Shown: piece after piece, positions 27,240-36,251 of the stretch
Layout: each line of letters starts with the position of its first letter
How positions within the stretch are numbered: position 1 is the stretch's first letter
Origin: Chloroflexi bacterium AL-N1
GTDB taxonomy: Bacteria; Chloroflexota; Chloroflexia; Chloroflexales; Roseiflexaceae
Assembly (NCBI GenBank): GCA_013122435.1
Contig: WYDT01000020.1
Location: forward strand, 1 to 64,000
DNA: 64,000 nucleotides
Direction: 5' to 3'
Position numbers and translations under genes: made by a program
Notes under the pieces: model-generated
Seen by the model: only the letters and a program-made list of their open reading frames with translations
Database searches by the model: none
What the model was told of the DNA's origin: nothing

Positions 27240-28357
27240 GTATCTGGCGACAACTCCGTTGGCGCATCATCGCTGCTTCTCTGCTGGTAGTCATTGTTGG
27301 TGTGGTGACATTAGCATGGACTGCAAATGTTGTCTCTGAATACGCTGCTGCTACGGCTGTCAGTGAACTTTCCTCCACAGTTGAAGGGATTGACACACAA
27401 GCTACTGATGAACAACTCAGTACTATCCTGCTGACAAGTGTCCGTCGCACGGTCTCCCAATCTCTGGTTGTCGCTGGGCTGGCCGCCACGTTGGTGGGTG
27501 CCATAGCAAGTGTGTTGCTGGTACGAGAAATTCTACAGCCGCTGCGCCAGATTGCACAGAGTAGCCAGCGGATTGCGGCAGGCCACTATGATGAACGGGT
27601 AACTGTGCCGACGAGCGATGAGTTAGCAACTCTGGCCACGAATTTCAATCAGATGGCGACGGTACTGGAACAGGTTGAGCAGCAGCGTGTGGCGTTGATT
27701 GGTAATGTTGCCCACGAGTTACGGACACCGCTTACGGGCGTTGAGGGCTACCTTGAAGGCCTGGTTGATGGCATTTTCTCCAATGATCCCCAAACACTAA
27801 ACGCAATGCAACACGAAGTGCGTCGACTCCGACGTTTGGTGGATGATCTCCAGATGCTCTCACGGGTGGAGGCAGGTCAGGTCGAACTCCAGTTAACATA
27901 TTTCGATCTTATGCCTCTGGTACAGCGGGTCGTCGAGCAGCTTCACCCACAGATCAGCGCACAAGGGCTCACGCTTGATATCGGTGTTTCGATGGATGCT
28001 CTACACGTTCATGCTGATGCTGATCGGACGGCGCAAATTCTGATCAATCTCATTGGCAATGCTATCCAATATACACCAGAGGGTGGTCACATCATCGTGC
28101 GTGTTCGCACGACTGAACGTGCGGTACAGGTCAGCATACAAGATAACGGTATTGGTATTCCGGCTGAGGCATTGCCCTATCTGTTTGAGCGTTTCTATCG
28201 GGTGGATCATTCACGGTCGCGCAGCAGTGGTGGTAGCGGTATTGGCCTGACGATCACACGTCATCTGGTGTGGGCGATGGGTGGCGAACTCTATGCCACA
28301 AGCGATGGACCAGATCGGGGAAGTACCTTTCGTTTTACGTTACCGCTCTCAGATTAA
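27236..28357 (+). CDS. Two-component sensor histidine kinase
   Basis: The product has two membrane segments (about 11-33 and 79-99) enclosing a short outer loop, a HAMP linker, the HisKA box with His160 (GNVAHELRTPLTGVEGYLEG), the N box (NLIGNAIQYTPEGG), DNGIGIPAE and GGSGIGLTI. The short sensor loop suggests a membrane or redox signal rather than a bulky ligand. It is the cognate partner of the overlapping response regulator. Confidence 0.93.
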   Translation: MSIWRQLRWRIIAASLLVVIVGVVTLAWTANVVSEYAAATAVSELSSTVEGIDTQATDEQLSTILLTSVRRTVSQSLVVAGLAATLVGAIASVLLVREILQPLRQIAQSSQRIAAGHYDERVTVPTSDELATLATNFNQMATVLEQVEQQRVALIGNVAHELRTPLTGVEGYLEGLVDGIFSNDPQTLNAMQHEVRRLRRLVDDLQMLSRVEAGQVELQLTYFDLMPLVQRVVEQLHPQISAQGLTLDIGVSMDALHVHADADRTAQILINLIGNAIQYTPEGGHIIVRVRTTERAVQVSIQDNGIGIPAEALPYLFERFYRVDHSRSRSSGGSGIGLTITRHLVWAMGGELYATSDGPDRGSTFRFTLPLSD

Positions 28358-28446
28358 TCCGCTACGTGGTGAAAGCAAGCACGTTGTGGTTTTCGGGACA
28401 TCGCTAGTGGATGTATTTCCCATCATAACCATCAGGCCACCCCAAA

Positions 28447-28471
28447 CGGGCGTGATGCATATCCACGCCCG
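28447..28471. terminator. GC-rich hairpin after the histidine kinase
   Basis: CGGGCGTG pairs with CACGCCCG around a 9-base loop, between the kinase (plus) and the YcaC-like gene (minus). There is no strong T-run, so it may be a factor-assisted or bidirectional terminator. Confidence 0.45.
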
Positions 28472-28519
28472 CCGTTGTATAACCTGATCAAATTTAAGAT
28501 TAATGTGTAACTTTTCGGA

Positions 28520-29203
28520 TTAAAGCCCTGCCTGCGGAATCGGTGGTTGTCCAGTAAGTCCGACATTACTCTTGACTTCCTCAGCGTTGGTTGCGACACC
28601 AAGAAAGTTATTCATAGCTGCGTAGTATTGCCCCATATGTTCGCTCAAAAGTGAGCCGATGTATTTGCCATGCACCTGTGTGTTGGCAGCAAGTTCAGCA
28701 AGTACTGCAACCCATGTGGTTACGATCACACCAGCAGCGGCAAGACGACGGGTCGTTACATCTGTAATAAGTGGATTGAAGTCCGCGCATGCATCGATTA
28801 CCACATATGTCTCATAGCCTTCACGAAGCGCTGAAATGGCGGGAAACGCAGCGCAGACTTCTGTAGCAAGCCCGGAGATAACAAGTTTCTTGCGACCAGT
28901 TGCCGCAACGGCTGCCTTTGAAGTTGTATCGTTCCAGAAATTTACATATGGACGGTCGATAACCTCAACCTCGGGAAACAGCGCCTTGCGTTCAGGCATG
29001 GTTGGGCCATTTGGTCCTGTGGGCCAACTTGTGCCCATAATAACTGGAATGTCGAAAGCCTTGGCGGTCTTGGCATGGCCGAGAATATTATGCTTGAGTT
29101 GCATCGGTTCTATTGAGGTTAGGAACTGCATTAACCCAACCTGATGGTCGATCATCAGAAACACGCAATTGTCTGGAGTTAAATCGCTTTTTGGCAAAGC
29201 CAT
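28520..29203 (-). CDS. YcaC-like isochorismatase-family hydrolase
   Basis: The cysteine hydrolase fold is shown by FLMIDHQVGLMQFL (catalytic Asp), the ALFPEVEVIDRPYVNFW region, and LVISGLATEVCAAFPA (catalytic Cys), followed by GYETYVVIDACAD. The YcaC group is widespread and its substrate is unsettled. I chose ATG 29203 (MALPKSDLTP), preceded by AAAGGTGAT, instead of the long upstream frame; this gives 227 residues. Confidence 0.88.
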   Translation of the reverse strand: MALPKSDLTPDNCVFLMIDHQVGLMQFLTSIEPMQLKHNILGHAKTAKAFDIPVIMGTSWPTGPNGPTMPERKALFPEVEVIDRPYVNFWNDTTSKAAVAATGRKKLVISGLATEVCAAFPAISALREGYETYVVIDACADFNPLITDVTTRRLAAAGVIVTTWVAVLAELAANTQVHGKYIGSLLSEHMGQYYAAMNNFLGVATNAEEVKSNVGLTGQPPIPQAGL

Positions 29204-29384
29204 ATCAATCACCTTTCTTATGAATTTCATGAGAGAATACATACACATCCATTGGAAAGATGTAGCAGTCGCTTTCATCATTCAACAGATACATTCCTTA
29301 TTTAGTGTGCGTACTTGCGAAAACAATAGTAGGTGATATGTCTTGGTTAAAACAAGGGCAATACTGCCCCTGAAAAGTTTGGGA

Positions 29385-29783
29385 TTATGGCAAACAAATA
29401 CGCTCAGGTAGCTCTTTGCTGCGCCCTACATCAAGAAGTTGCTCAAGGTGACTGCCTGTCGGATCAAATAGCATAGGAACATAATGAGCAGCCAGTAATA
29501 ATGTGTTACGCTCGTGTATGGTGCATTCCAGATAGTCAACAATATCCATGACCATTTTGCGTGAAGGCAACCGCTGTGAGCGTTTCTTTAGGTAGTTTTT
29601 ATATGATGGACAGACGGAGTCATTCAAATCTTCCTGGGTGAAGCGCTTCTGCTTCAGATGTGGTGTCGTGCGATAGTACTCCCATCGATCAAGGCGGATT
29701 TTTCCCACCTCAACGATGAACGATTGCAAAAGCTCGCTTTGTTCTGTCGAATCCCTGTTAATGTTAATAATATGTCTATTCAC
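29385..29783 (-). CDS. HTH regulator, short form
   Basis: The 132-residue product contains a Cro/C1-like helix-turn-helix region (RFTQEDLNDSVCPSYKNYLK) and the segment MVMDIVDYLECTIHERNTLL then LAAHYVP, which is typical of the HTH domain in MmyB-type regulators. The large C-terminal ligand domain of those proteins is absent, so it may be a truncated relic. The start is uncertain. Confidence 0.5.
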   Translation of the reverse strand: MNRHIININRDSTEQSELLQSFIVEVGKIRLDRWEYYRTTPHLKQKRFTQEDLNDSVCPSYKNYLKKRSQRLPSRKMVMDIVDYLECTIHERNTLLLAAHYVPMLFDPTGSHLEQLLDVGRSKELPERICLP

Positions 29784-30379
29784 GATTCTTCAATCTTGTA
29801 CTTCCAGGTGTTCGCTCTCAAGATTGGAGAGTTTCAACACATTCCACATGCATTCATATGTGTTTATTTACTCATCGTAATGAGCATTTTAACACGCAAA
29901 ATGCAATAATACCCCAATGATTTGGTTGATGAGTAAAAAGCTCTGGTAGAGATTCGTGAAATTTATGAAGATACTGCTGAGTTGTTGTGACGCATGCTAC
30001 TCCCAGTGTGTGTTTATGTTGTAGCTCAACAGATCACGGGAACAAGTGCTGATTGTCAAGCAGCAAAAGCTGTGGTGACGACATAATCACCTCGGGCAAA
30101 GGAATATTTTCGGTATTGCACACGTTTTAGGAGTATGATTCTTTTTGGTATCCTGGTAGTTTTTAACCTTAAAAGGATATTGGGAGATACGAGGTGACGA
30201 GGGTAGTTTGATCGCCAGCCTCTAATTTTTAATCTCTAACTCTTAAACCCTACCATCCCTTACACTCCCCTTACAAAACCCTCGTACGCTTCTTACATTA
30301 CCCGTATATCATAAAAGCCGTAACGAAATACGTGACAAAACACACAAATTTGAACATATTGCTCGAGGGAGGTTTTACC
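29784..30379. other. Intergenic region upstream of the sulfur operon
   Basis: About 600 bp with no supported gene. The stretch 30215-30300 is a degenerate run of CTAA/CTTA/CCCTTA units similar to stretches at 48105-48150, 53205-53245 and 53575-53600. The promoter of the sulfur operon should lie near 30290-30350. Confidence 0.4.
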
Positions 30380-31561
30380 ATGACAACCACTGATACACAA
30401 GTAACTGCGCCATCTTTGCCGGTCACAGATCTCTATGCCAAACTACTTCGTAACGAGCCGCTCTTTATCCTTGATGTGCGTAATGCAGAAGACTTTAAGC
30501 GCTGGGGTGTTGAAGGTCGTTCAGCGCTGGAGGTAGTTAATCTACCCTACTATGACTTTATTGAAGACGAAGAAGGATCAATTGCGCGGGTGCCTGCTGA
30601 TCGTGACATTCTCGTTATCTGTGCGAAAGAGGGCGCGTCTCAGTATGTTGCGGAACTGCTGCAAGGCCAGGGTATTCAGGCTGCCTATCTCGAAGGTGGA
30701 ATCGCAAGCTGGGGCAACTTCTACGATATCCGTGATGTTGTGAACAAGCCCTCTGGCCGTATCGTGCAGATTGCGCGCCCGGCCCGTGGAGACCTGAGCT
30801 TTATGGTCATCAGCGATGGTGTTGCAGCCATTGTTGATCCACTGCGCCATATTGAGTACTACCTCACCGTTGCACAAGAGGCGAACGTAACAATTAAGGA
30901 AATATTTGACACACACATCCACGCCGACCATATCAGCGGTGGGCCAGCGTTAGCACAACGACTGGGCGTACCCTACTATGTCCACGCATACGATGCCATT
31001 CATCCCATTGATATGCTCCCTGCAAAGATCGATTACCACCATCTCGTTGATGGACAAACCTTTACGATTGGTCAATTTAGTCTGAAGGTCGTCTGGTTCC
31101 CCGGCCATACGCTCGGACAGGTCAACTATCTGTTTACCGCACCAGATGGCGACTCGTATCTATTCACAGGTGATGGTATCTTCCTCAGCTCTTTTGGGCG
31201 GCCAGATCTGGGTGGCAAAGGTGAGACGTGGACACCAATGCTCTACCAAAGCATGTTTGAGCGCCTACCCCAGCACATCACCGACGACACGATGATCCTA
31301 CCGGCGCATTTTAGCCATCTTGATGAGGGCGGAGATAACGGCCTGTTTGTAGAACCATTTGGCACCGTTCGTCAGCAGAACGACGGTCTTAAGCCACGTA
31401 CACTGGAAGAGTTTACATCGTACGTGCTTGGCCACCTGCCAGTCTTCCCACCCGAATACGTTGAGATTAAGCGGGTCAATATCGGTTTGACTATACCGAA
31501 TGAGGAACAGGCCAGCGAACTGGAGCTTGGCAAAAACATTTGTGCACTTAGCAATGCCTGA
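30380..31561 (+). CDS. Rhodanese-metallo-beta-lactamase fusion (persulfide dioxygenase type)
   Basis: The N-terminal rhodanese domain (about 10-130) has the active-site loop VICAKEGASQYVAELLQG. The following metallo-beta-lactamase domain has THIHADHISGG, the PGHTLGQV histidine, FTGDGIF and ILPAHFSH, the ligands of mononuclear-iron persulfide dioxygenases such as ETHE1. Such enzymes oxidise glutathione or protein persulfides to sulfite. The rhodanese precedes the dioxygenase, the reverse of CstB order. ATG 30380 follows GGGAGG; 393 residues. It is the first gene of a six-gene operon. Confidence 0.88.
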   Translation: MTTTDTQVTAPSLPVTDLYAKLLRNEPLFILDVRNAEDFKRWGVEGRSALEVVNLPYYDFIEDEEGSIARVPADRDILVICAKEGASQYVAELLQGQGIQAAYLEGGIASWGNFYDIRDVVNKPSGRIVQIARPARGDLSFMVISDGVAAIVDPLRHIEYYLTVAQEANVTIKEIFDTHIHADHISGGPALAQRLGVPYYVHAYDAIHPIDMLPAKIDYHHLVDGQTFTIGQFSLKVVWFPGHTLGQVNYLFTAPDGDSYLFTGDGIFLSSFGRPDLGGKGETWTPMLYQSMFERLPQHITDDTMILPAHFSHLDEGGDNGLFVEPFGTVRQQNDGLKPRTLEEFTSYVLGHLPVFPPEYVEIKRVNIGLTIPNEEQASELELGKNICALSNA

Positions 31562-31628
31562 TTGTGAACTGATGTTACAGATGACACAGAACAGATTCTA
31601 TCTTTATACAACAAAGGATATACATACT

Positions 31629-31880
31629 ATGACAACTTCATTTGATAAAACACTCGATGTCAAAGGTGCGAAATGCCCACTCCCACTCGTAAAGAGCCGC
31701 AAAGCGATCAACGATCTGTCGGTTGGTCAGGTACTGCAAGTGGTTGCAACGGATCGTGGTTCGGTGGCCGATTTCCAGGGCTGGGTCAAGACAGCGAAGA
31801 CTGTCGAACTGGTTGAGCAGGAAACCGTACAGGATAATGGTCAGGATCTCTATGTCCATTATGTACGACGCACATCATAA
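31629..31880 (+). CDS. TusA-family sulfur carrier
   Basis: The 83-residue protein has the TusA signature DVKGAKCPLPLVKSRKAI with the persulfide-bearing Cys, and LQVVATDRGSVADFQGWV. TusA proteins pass sulfane sulfur between partners. AAAGGAT precedes ATG 31629. It is flanked by a persulfide dioxygenase fusion and a DsrE-like protein, its usual partners in sulfur relay. Confidence 0.92.
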   Translation: MTTSFDKTLDVKGAKCPLPLVKSRKAINDLSVGQVLQVVATDRGSVADFQGWVKTAKTVELVEQETVQDNGQDLYVHYVRRTS

Positions 31881-31893
31881 GGAGAGGTGCAGT

Positions 31894-32487
31894 ATGACAG
31901 AAGTAATGGCACCCGCTGATCAGATGGCACAATCGGTTGATACGAATGCCTTGCTGGAACGTATCGCATCGCTCGAACAGCGTGTGGTTGAACTTGAGAA
32001 TTCCCCAGCACAAAGCATCGAAGATCGGTTGACCATGGTCATGTTCTCTGGCGATCTCGATAAAGCGATTGCCGGTCTGATTATTGCTACTGGCGCAGTC
32101 TCAATGGGATTAGAGGTGTCGATGTTCTTTACCTTCTGGGGATTGGGCGTCGTCAAGAAGGGCAAAACCTATGCCGGGAAGAACCTGCTGGAGCGTGGTT
32201 TCACCGCGATGTTGCCTGCCGGAACCGAACAGCTACGTATGTCGCAGATGAACTACTTTGGTGCTGGTGCAGCCCTTATTCGCAAGCTGATGCGCGATCA
32301 CGATGTCAGCTCGGTCGAGGAATTGTTTGCAATGACCCAGGAACTTGGCGTCCGCATGATCGTCTGTGATATGTCGCGTGAGTTGCTTGGTGTTCGCGAT
32401 ACAGAACTGATCGATGGGCTTGAGATCGGTGGCGTTGCGGCCTACATTGGTGACGCGGCACGCTCGAAAGTCACGTTGTTTATCTAA
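31894..32487 (+). CDS. DsrE/DsrF-like (DrsE2-type) protein
   Basis: After a short helical coiled segment (ALLERIASLEQRVVELE) the product has the DsrE-like fold: MVMFSGDLDKAIAGLIIATG, VSMFFTFWGLGVVKKGK and GVRMIVCDMSRELLGV, whose Cys is the likely sulfur-binding residue. DsrE2 proteins are often membrane-associated and paired with TusA. GGAGAGG precedes ATG 31894; 197 residues. Confidence 0.88.
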   Translation: MTEVMAPADQMAQSVDTNALLERIASLEQRVVELENSPAQSIEDRLTMVMFSGDLDKAIAGLIIATGAVSMGLEVSMFFTFWGLGVVKKGKTYAGKNLLERGFTAMLPAGTEQLRMSQMNYFGAGAALIRKLMRDHDVSSVEELFAMTQELGVRMIVCDMSRELLGVRDTELIDGLEIGGVAAYIGDAARSKVTLFI

Positions 32488-32590
32488 GGATGATGTTGTT
32501 ACCGTCAGCGGTTCCGCTACACACAACCAAATGAAACAGATGACGGGGCCACACGCATGGCCCTGTCCGTCTGAGGAAAGAGGTATACAT

Positions 32591-32944
32591 ATGCTAGAAA
32601 CACTCTTTGGTTTCCAACCAAAAACATACACACCTATTCAAACGCTAACACCGACGGAATTGCACCGTCGCCTACATATGGATGAGTCAATTGTGCTCGT
32701 TGACGTACGTACATCTGAAGAGTATGGCCAGGGACACATTGATGGTGCACGACTCATGCCATTGTCGACAGTGCTCCAACGGAGTGGAGAGTTGCCCAAA
32801 GATCGCTCGATTGTGTTCGTGTGTCGTTCAGGAGCACGCAGTCATACCGCTTGTGAATTGCTTACCAGCCAGGGTTTTACCAATACAATCAACCTGGTAG
32901 GTGGCATGATTGCATGGCGTGAAGCCGGATTGCCGGTACGCTAG
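32591..32944 (+). CDS. Single-domain rhodanese
   Basis: The 117-residue product has IVLVDVRTSEEYGQGHIDGA and the active-site loop IVFVCRSGARSHTACELL, then LVGGMIAWREAGLPV. Rhodaneses move sulfane sulfur from a donor to a thiol or cyanide. GAAAGAGG precedes ATG 32591. It is in operon order with the TusA and DsrE-like genes. Confidence 0.92.
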   Translation: MLETLFGFQPKTYTPIQTLTPTELHRRLHMDESIVLVDVRTSEEYGQGHIDGARLMPLSTVLQRSGELPKDRSIVFVCRSGARSHTACELLTSQGFTNTINLVGGMIAWREAGLPVR

Positions 32945-32962
32945 AGAGATGGAGGACTTTCT

Positions 32963-33436
32963 ATGTCTAATACACATATTGCTGAAGAACAAACGATGTT
33001 GGAATATATTGTGAATGATCAGATCATCCTTGCGGGCCAGCCACAGCCGAAGGATTGGCAGCGGCTCGTTGATCGGGGCTTTGGTCTGGTCATCAACATG
33101 CGTGGCGATCCAGAACGTGCCGCAGTTCAGGCTGAACGGGCCGAGTCAGTTGGGCTACGCTACATGCACCTGCCCCTACCTGCCTATGAGCTAGAACCAG
33201 AGCACCTCGATGTTTTTCGCAAAGCACTGGCACAGGCCGGGTTGGGGAAGGTACTGATTCACTGTCGCACTGCCTCACGTGTCGCACTGGTGTGGATGCT
33301 GCACCGCATGCTGAACGAAGGCTGGTCGCGGGAACGAGCCGAAGCTGAGTTGTGTGATGCTGGATATGATGAGGACTCGATGGATACGTTCTGCTTCTGC
33401 GCCGATGATTATTTCGAGCGGATCGAAGCGAAGTAG
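32963..33436 (+). CDS. DUF442 / dual-specificity-phosphatase-like protein
   Basis: The 157-residue product opens with IILAGQPQPKDWQRLVDRG, and carries GLVINMRGDPERA and the C-x5-R loop KVLIHCRTASRVALVWM, the phosphatase-like signature. DUF442 (BLH) domains are frequently fused to persulfide dioxygenases and may act on sulfur species rather than phosphate. GGAGGAC precedes the ATG. The Cys-rich C-terminus (FCFCADDYF) is unusual. Confidence 0.82.
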   Translation: MSNTHIAEEQTMLEYIVNDQIILAGQPQPKDWQRLVDRGFGLVINMRGDPERAAVQAERAESVGLRYMHLPLPAYELEPEHLDVFRKALAQAGLGKVLIHCRTASRVALVWMLHRMLNEGWSRERAEAELCDAGYDEDSMDTFCFCADDYFERIEAK

Positions 33437-33457
33437 CATGGGAAAGGAGCGCATCAC

Positions 33458-35215
33458 ATGGCAACGAATTCACTGAAACCAACAACTCCGCAACCCCGCA
33501 ATGCCCTACACCAGTATCTCCCATTTCTCGAATGGCTGTTTCACTACAAACGCCAGGATCTGGTTGGCGATCTTATGGCTGGTGTCATTGTCGCAATTAT
33601 GCTGGTTCCTCAGAGCATGGCCTATGCACTACTGGCCGATCTGCCGCCACAGGTGGGGCTATACGCCAGCATTCTGCCACTGATGATCTATGGATTGTTA
33701 GGGAGCAGTCGTGTGCTGGCCGTCGGGCCGGTCGCCATCATGTCACTGATTACCGCAGCAGGTATTGGCGCGATTGCACAGAGTCCCGAAGAGTATATCG
33801 CACTTGCACTCATTCTGGCCCTGCTGGTCGGCATCACTCAGATTGCCATGGGTGTGTTCCGGCTTGGCTTTCTGGTCAACTTCCTCAGCCATCCGGTCAT
33901 CTCTGGTTTTACCAGCGCGGCGGCCCTCATCATCGGCTTTAGTCAGCTTAAACACCTGATGGGGATTGAAATTCCGCGTACCGAGCAGATACATGAGACG
34001 ATCCTGTATGCGATAGAAAACATCCGCGCAACTAATCTCACAACGTTGGGCTTGGGTGTCGGCGGAATTGTGGTGCTGGTCTATTTCAAAACCTTTTTAG
34101 GAAAGCAATTAAAAAAATGGCGTGTGCCTGAAGCCGCCATTATGCCCATCACCAAAGCCGGGCCGTTGGTGATCGTGCTTGTCGGCACGCTAGTGGTGTG
34201 GGGCTTTACGCTACACAACACGGCGGATGTAAGGATTGTTGGTGCGATTCCCGCTGGCTTACCGCCGTTGACATTGCCTACGTTTGATATGGCTCGCTGG
34301 CAGGCGCTCTTACCGACTATGCTGACGCTGAGTTTTGTGGGCTTTATGGAGAGCATCTCGGTCGCCAAATCGCTGGCGAGTAAACGACGGCAGAAGATCA
34401 ACGCCAATCAAGAACTGGTTGCTCTCGGTGCCGCCAACCTCGGTGCGTCTTTCACGGGGGGTTATCCGGTGACGGGTGGGTTTAGCCGCTCGGTGGTCAA
34501 CTTTACTGCTGGTGCCAACACCGGGCTGGCCTCAATTGTAACAGCAGTGTTGATCGCAGTGACGGTGTTGTTGCTGACCCCACTGTTCTTCTTCCTGCCA
34601 CAGGCGGTACTGGCAGCCATCATCGTTGTTGCGGTCGCGACGTTGTTCGACATAAAAACACTTAAGCACACATGGCACTATAACAAAGCCGATGCGGCTG
34701 CACTCATCATTACCTTTATCGCCGTACTGACGCAGGGTATCGAAATTGGTATTCTCGTGGGTGTTGCGGCCACGATTGTGCTCTTCCTGTGGCGTTCGAG
34801 TCGACCCCACGTTGCGGTGGTTGGGCGGCTGGGCGAGAGCGAGACTTACCTGAATGTGCTGCGCCACGAGGTCCAGACCTGGCCAGAGGTGGTGGCAGTA
34901 CGCGTCGACGAAAGCCTCTACTTTGCCAACACCAAATATCTGGAAGATACGCTGCTGGGTGCAGTGGCTGAACGACCGGATGTCAAGCATCTGGTGTTGA
35001 TCGGCACCGCCATCAACTACATCGACGCCAGCGCACTGGAGACGCTCGAATCGCTGGTCCAGGAACTGCGCGACGCCGGGGTCGAACTCCATCTGGCTGC
35101 TATCAAAGGCCCGGTGATGGATCGGCTTAAATCCATTGGGTTTGTGGACAAGGTCGGCGCCGATCACTTCTATCTCAGCACCCACGACGCGATGAAAGCA
35201 CTGGGCTATGTGTGA
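33458..35215 (+). CDS. SulP-family anion transporter with STAS domain
   Basis: The product has about 10-12 membrane segments, beginning with LVGDLMAGVIVAIMLVPQSM (SulP signature) and QVGLYASILPLMIYGLLGSS, then a cytoplasmic STAS domain at about 455-585 (VRVDESLYFANTKYLEDTLL, LIGTAINYIDASALETLESL). SulP proteins move sulfate, bicarbonate or other anions. As the last gene of the sulfur operon it may export sulfite/sulfate or import sulfate. AAAGGAG precedes ATG 33458. Confidence 0.92.
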   Translation: MATNSLKPTTPQPRNALHQYLPFLEWLFHYKRQDLVGDLMAGVIVAIMLVPQSMAYALLADLPPQVGLYASILPLMIYGLLGSSRVLAVGPVAIMSLITAAGIGAIAQSPEEYIALALILALLVGITQIAMGVFRLGFLVNFLSHPVISGFTSAAALIIGFSQLKHLMGIEIPRTEQIHETILYAIENIRATNLTTLGLGVGGIVVLVYFKTFLGKQLKKWRVPEAAIMPITKAGPLVIVLVGTLVVWGFTLHNTADVRIVGAIPAGLPPLTLPTFDMARWQALLPTMLTLSFVGFMESISVAKSLASKRRQKINANQELVALGAANLGASFTGGYPVTGGFSRSVVNFTAGANTGLASIVTAVLIAVTVLLLTPLFFFLPQAVLAAIIVVAVATLFDIKTLKHTWHYNKADAAALIITFIAVLTQGIEIGILVGVAATIVLFLWRSSRPHVAVVGRLGESETYLNVLRHEVQTWPEVVAVRVDESLYFANTKYLEDTLLGAVAERPDVKHLVLIGTAINYIDASALETLESLVQELRDAGVELHLAAIKGPVMDRLKSIGFVDKVGADHFYLSTHDAMKALGYV

Positions 35216-35237
35216 GGGAATATTGGTGGAGGTAATA

Positions 35238-35273
35238 ACGCCGTCGGGCTAAGTGTGGCCTGGCGGTGTTTTT
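35238..35273 (+). terminator. Terminator of the sulfur operon
   Basis: A 12-bp stem (ACGCCGTCGGGC with GCCTGGCGGTGT, including several G-T pairs) is followed by a run of T. It lies 22 bp after the SulP stop. Confidence 0.75.
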
Positions 35274-35428
35274 ATGTAGGAAATGTAACTAAAATCACTA
35301 TTTTGTTGTGACATTTAATGTCACAACAAAATGATATATTATTTTTGTGGTATATATGAAAATGTTCCATTGTATAATATAAGGAGTCAGACAACATATC
35401 TTTAAAAATAAAACAATTATAGTGAGGG

Positions 35429-36241
35429 ATGATGCCATCACAAGATTTATATAAAGAACGAACAAACCTCCGAACAGCGGTTGTAACACTAATAGTTCTT
35501 ATGTTTGGGGTTGCATTATTGTATATATCTACCAGTTGGCAATGGTTAAAAGATCGATCTGCTATTCAATCTGTGACTGAGCAACTAGGAGGACTACTTA
35601 TTGCGTCTGTTGCACTTGCATTAATATGGGAATTGGTTGCTAAGCGCGCCTTTTTATCTGAATTAATGAGCGAAGCAAGACTTGCAGAAGAGATACGAAA
35701 CGCAGGAATAGTGACAGTTCCACGTGATTTCTATAGAGATATCGATTGGCCGCAGCTATTTCAAAGGACAAAACAATTAGATATTTATTTTGCGTATGGA
35801 CGGACTTGGAGAGGTGCTAATAGAAATGAATTACTTACTCTTGCAAAAAGATCCGATGTGCAAATAAGAGTAGTACTACCAGATCCTGAAAACAATACAA
35901 TAGTGGAAGATTTAGCAAAAAGATTTGATATGTCGCCGGAAACTCTTCGCTTAACTATTAAAGAAGCTAGTAAAGATTTTATTGATATATTTAGTGGCGA
36001 AGAAGCAGTTGTTGAATTTTCTCTATGGTATCTTTCTTTAAGTCCGTTATTCAGTATGTATCGTTTTGATTACACGACTATTCTAACTTTTCATAAGCAT
36101 CGTCCAGATCGAGTCACAGATATACCAATCTTGGTTGTAGAAGAAGGTGGTACGTTTTATAAGTTTCTTCAAGATGAGTTTACTGCTTTCACAAAAGAAC
36201 AAAGTAGTTTAGCCAAACGTGTGTTTCCTGAAACAGAATAG
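35429..36241 (+). CDS. Membrane protein with PLD-like cytoplasmic domain, AT-rich gene
   Basis: The 270-residue product has two membrane segments (about 16-36 and 52-70) and a ~190-residue cytoplasmic part. The pattern LDIYFAYGRTWRGANRNELL followed by VQIRVVLPDPENNTIVEDLA and, later, LSPLFSMYRFDYTTILTFHK resembles degenerate phospholipase D-like domains seen beside membrane anchors, but no HKD motif is present. Family assignment is tentative. The base composition is far richer in A/T than its neighbours. The exonuclease gene follows after 10 bp. A defence-effector role is inferred from architecture only. Confidence 0.6.
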   Translation: MMPSQDLYKERTNLRTAVVTLIVLMFGVALLYISTSWQWLKDRSAIQSVTEQLGGLLIASVALALIWELVAKRAFLSELMSEARLAEEIRNAGIVTVPRDFYRDIDWPQLFQRTKQLDIYFAYGRTWRGANRNELLTLAKRSDVQIRVVLPDPENNTIVEDLAKRFDMSPETLRLTIKEASKDFIDIFSGEEAVVEFSLWYLSLSPLFSMYRFDYTTILTFHKHRPDRVTDIPILVVEEGGTFYKFLQDEFTAFTKEQSSLAKRVFPETE

Positions 36242-36251
36242 GGTTCATATA

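Noticed and set aside
30215..30300. Telomere-like CCCTTAA runs as a chromosome end
   Set aside because: The units are degenerate, short and scattered at several internal places, with genes on both sides.
33093..33524. 143-residue minus-strand frame over the DUF442 gene
   Set aside because: It is antisense to a gene with clear catalytic motifs and is rich in Arg/His/Ser, as expected of a shadow.
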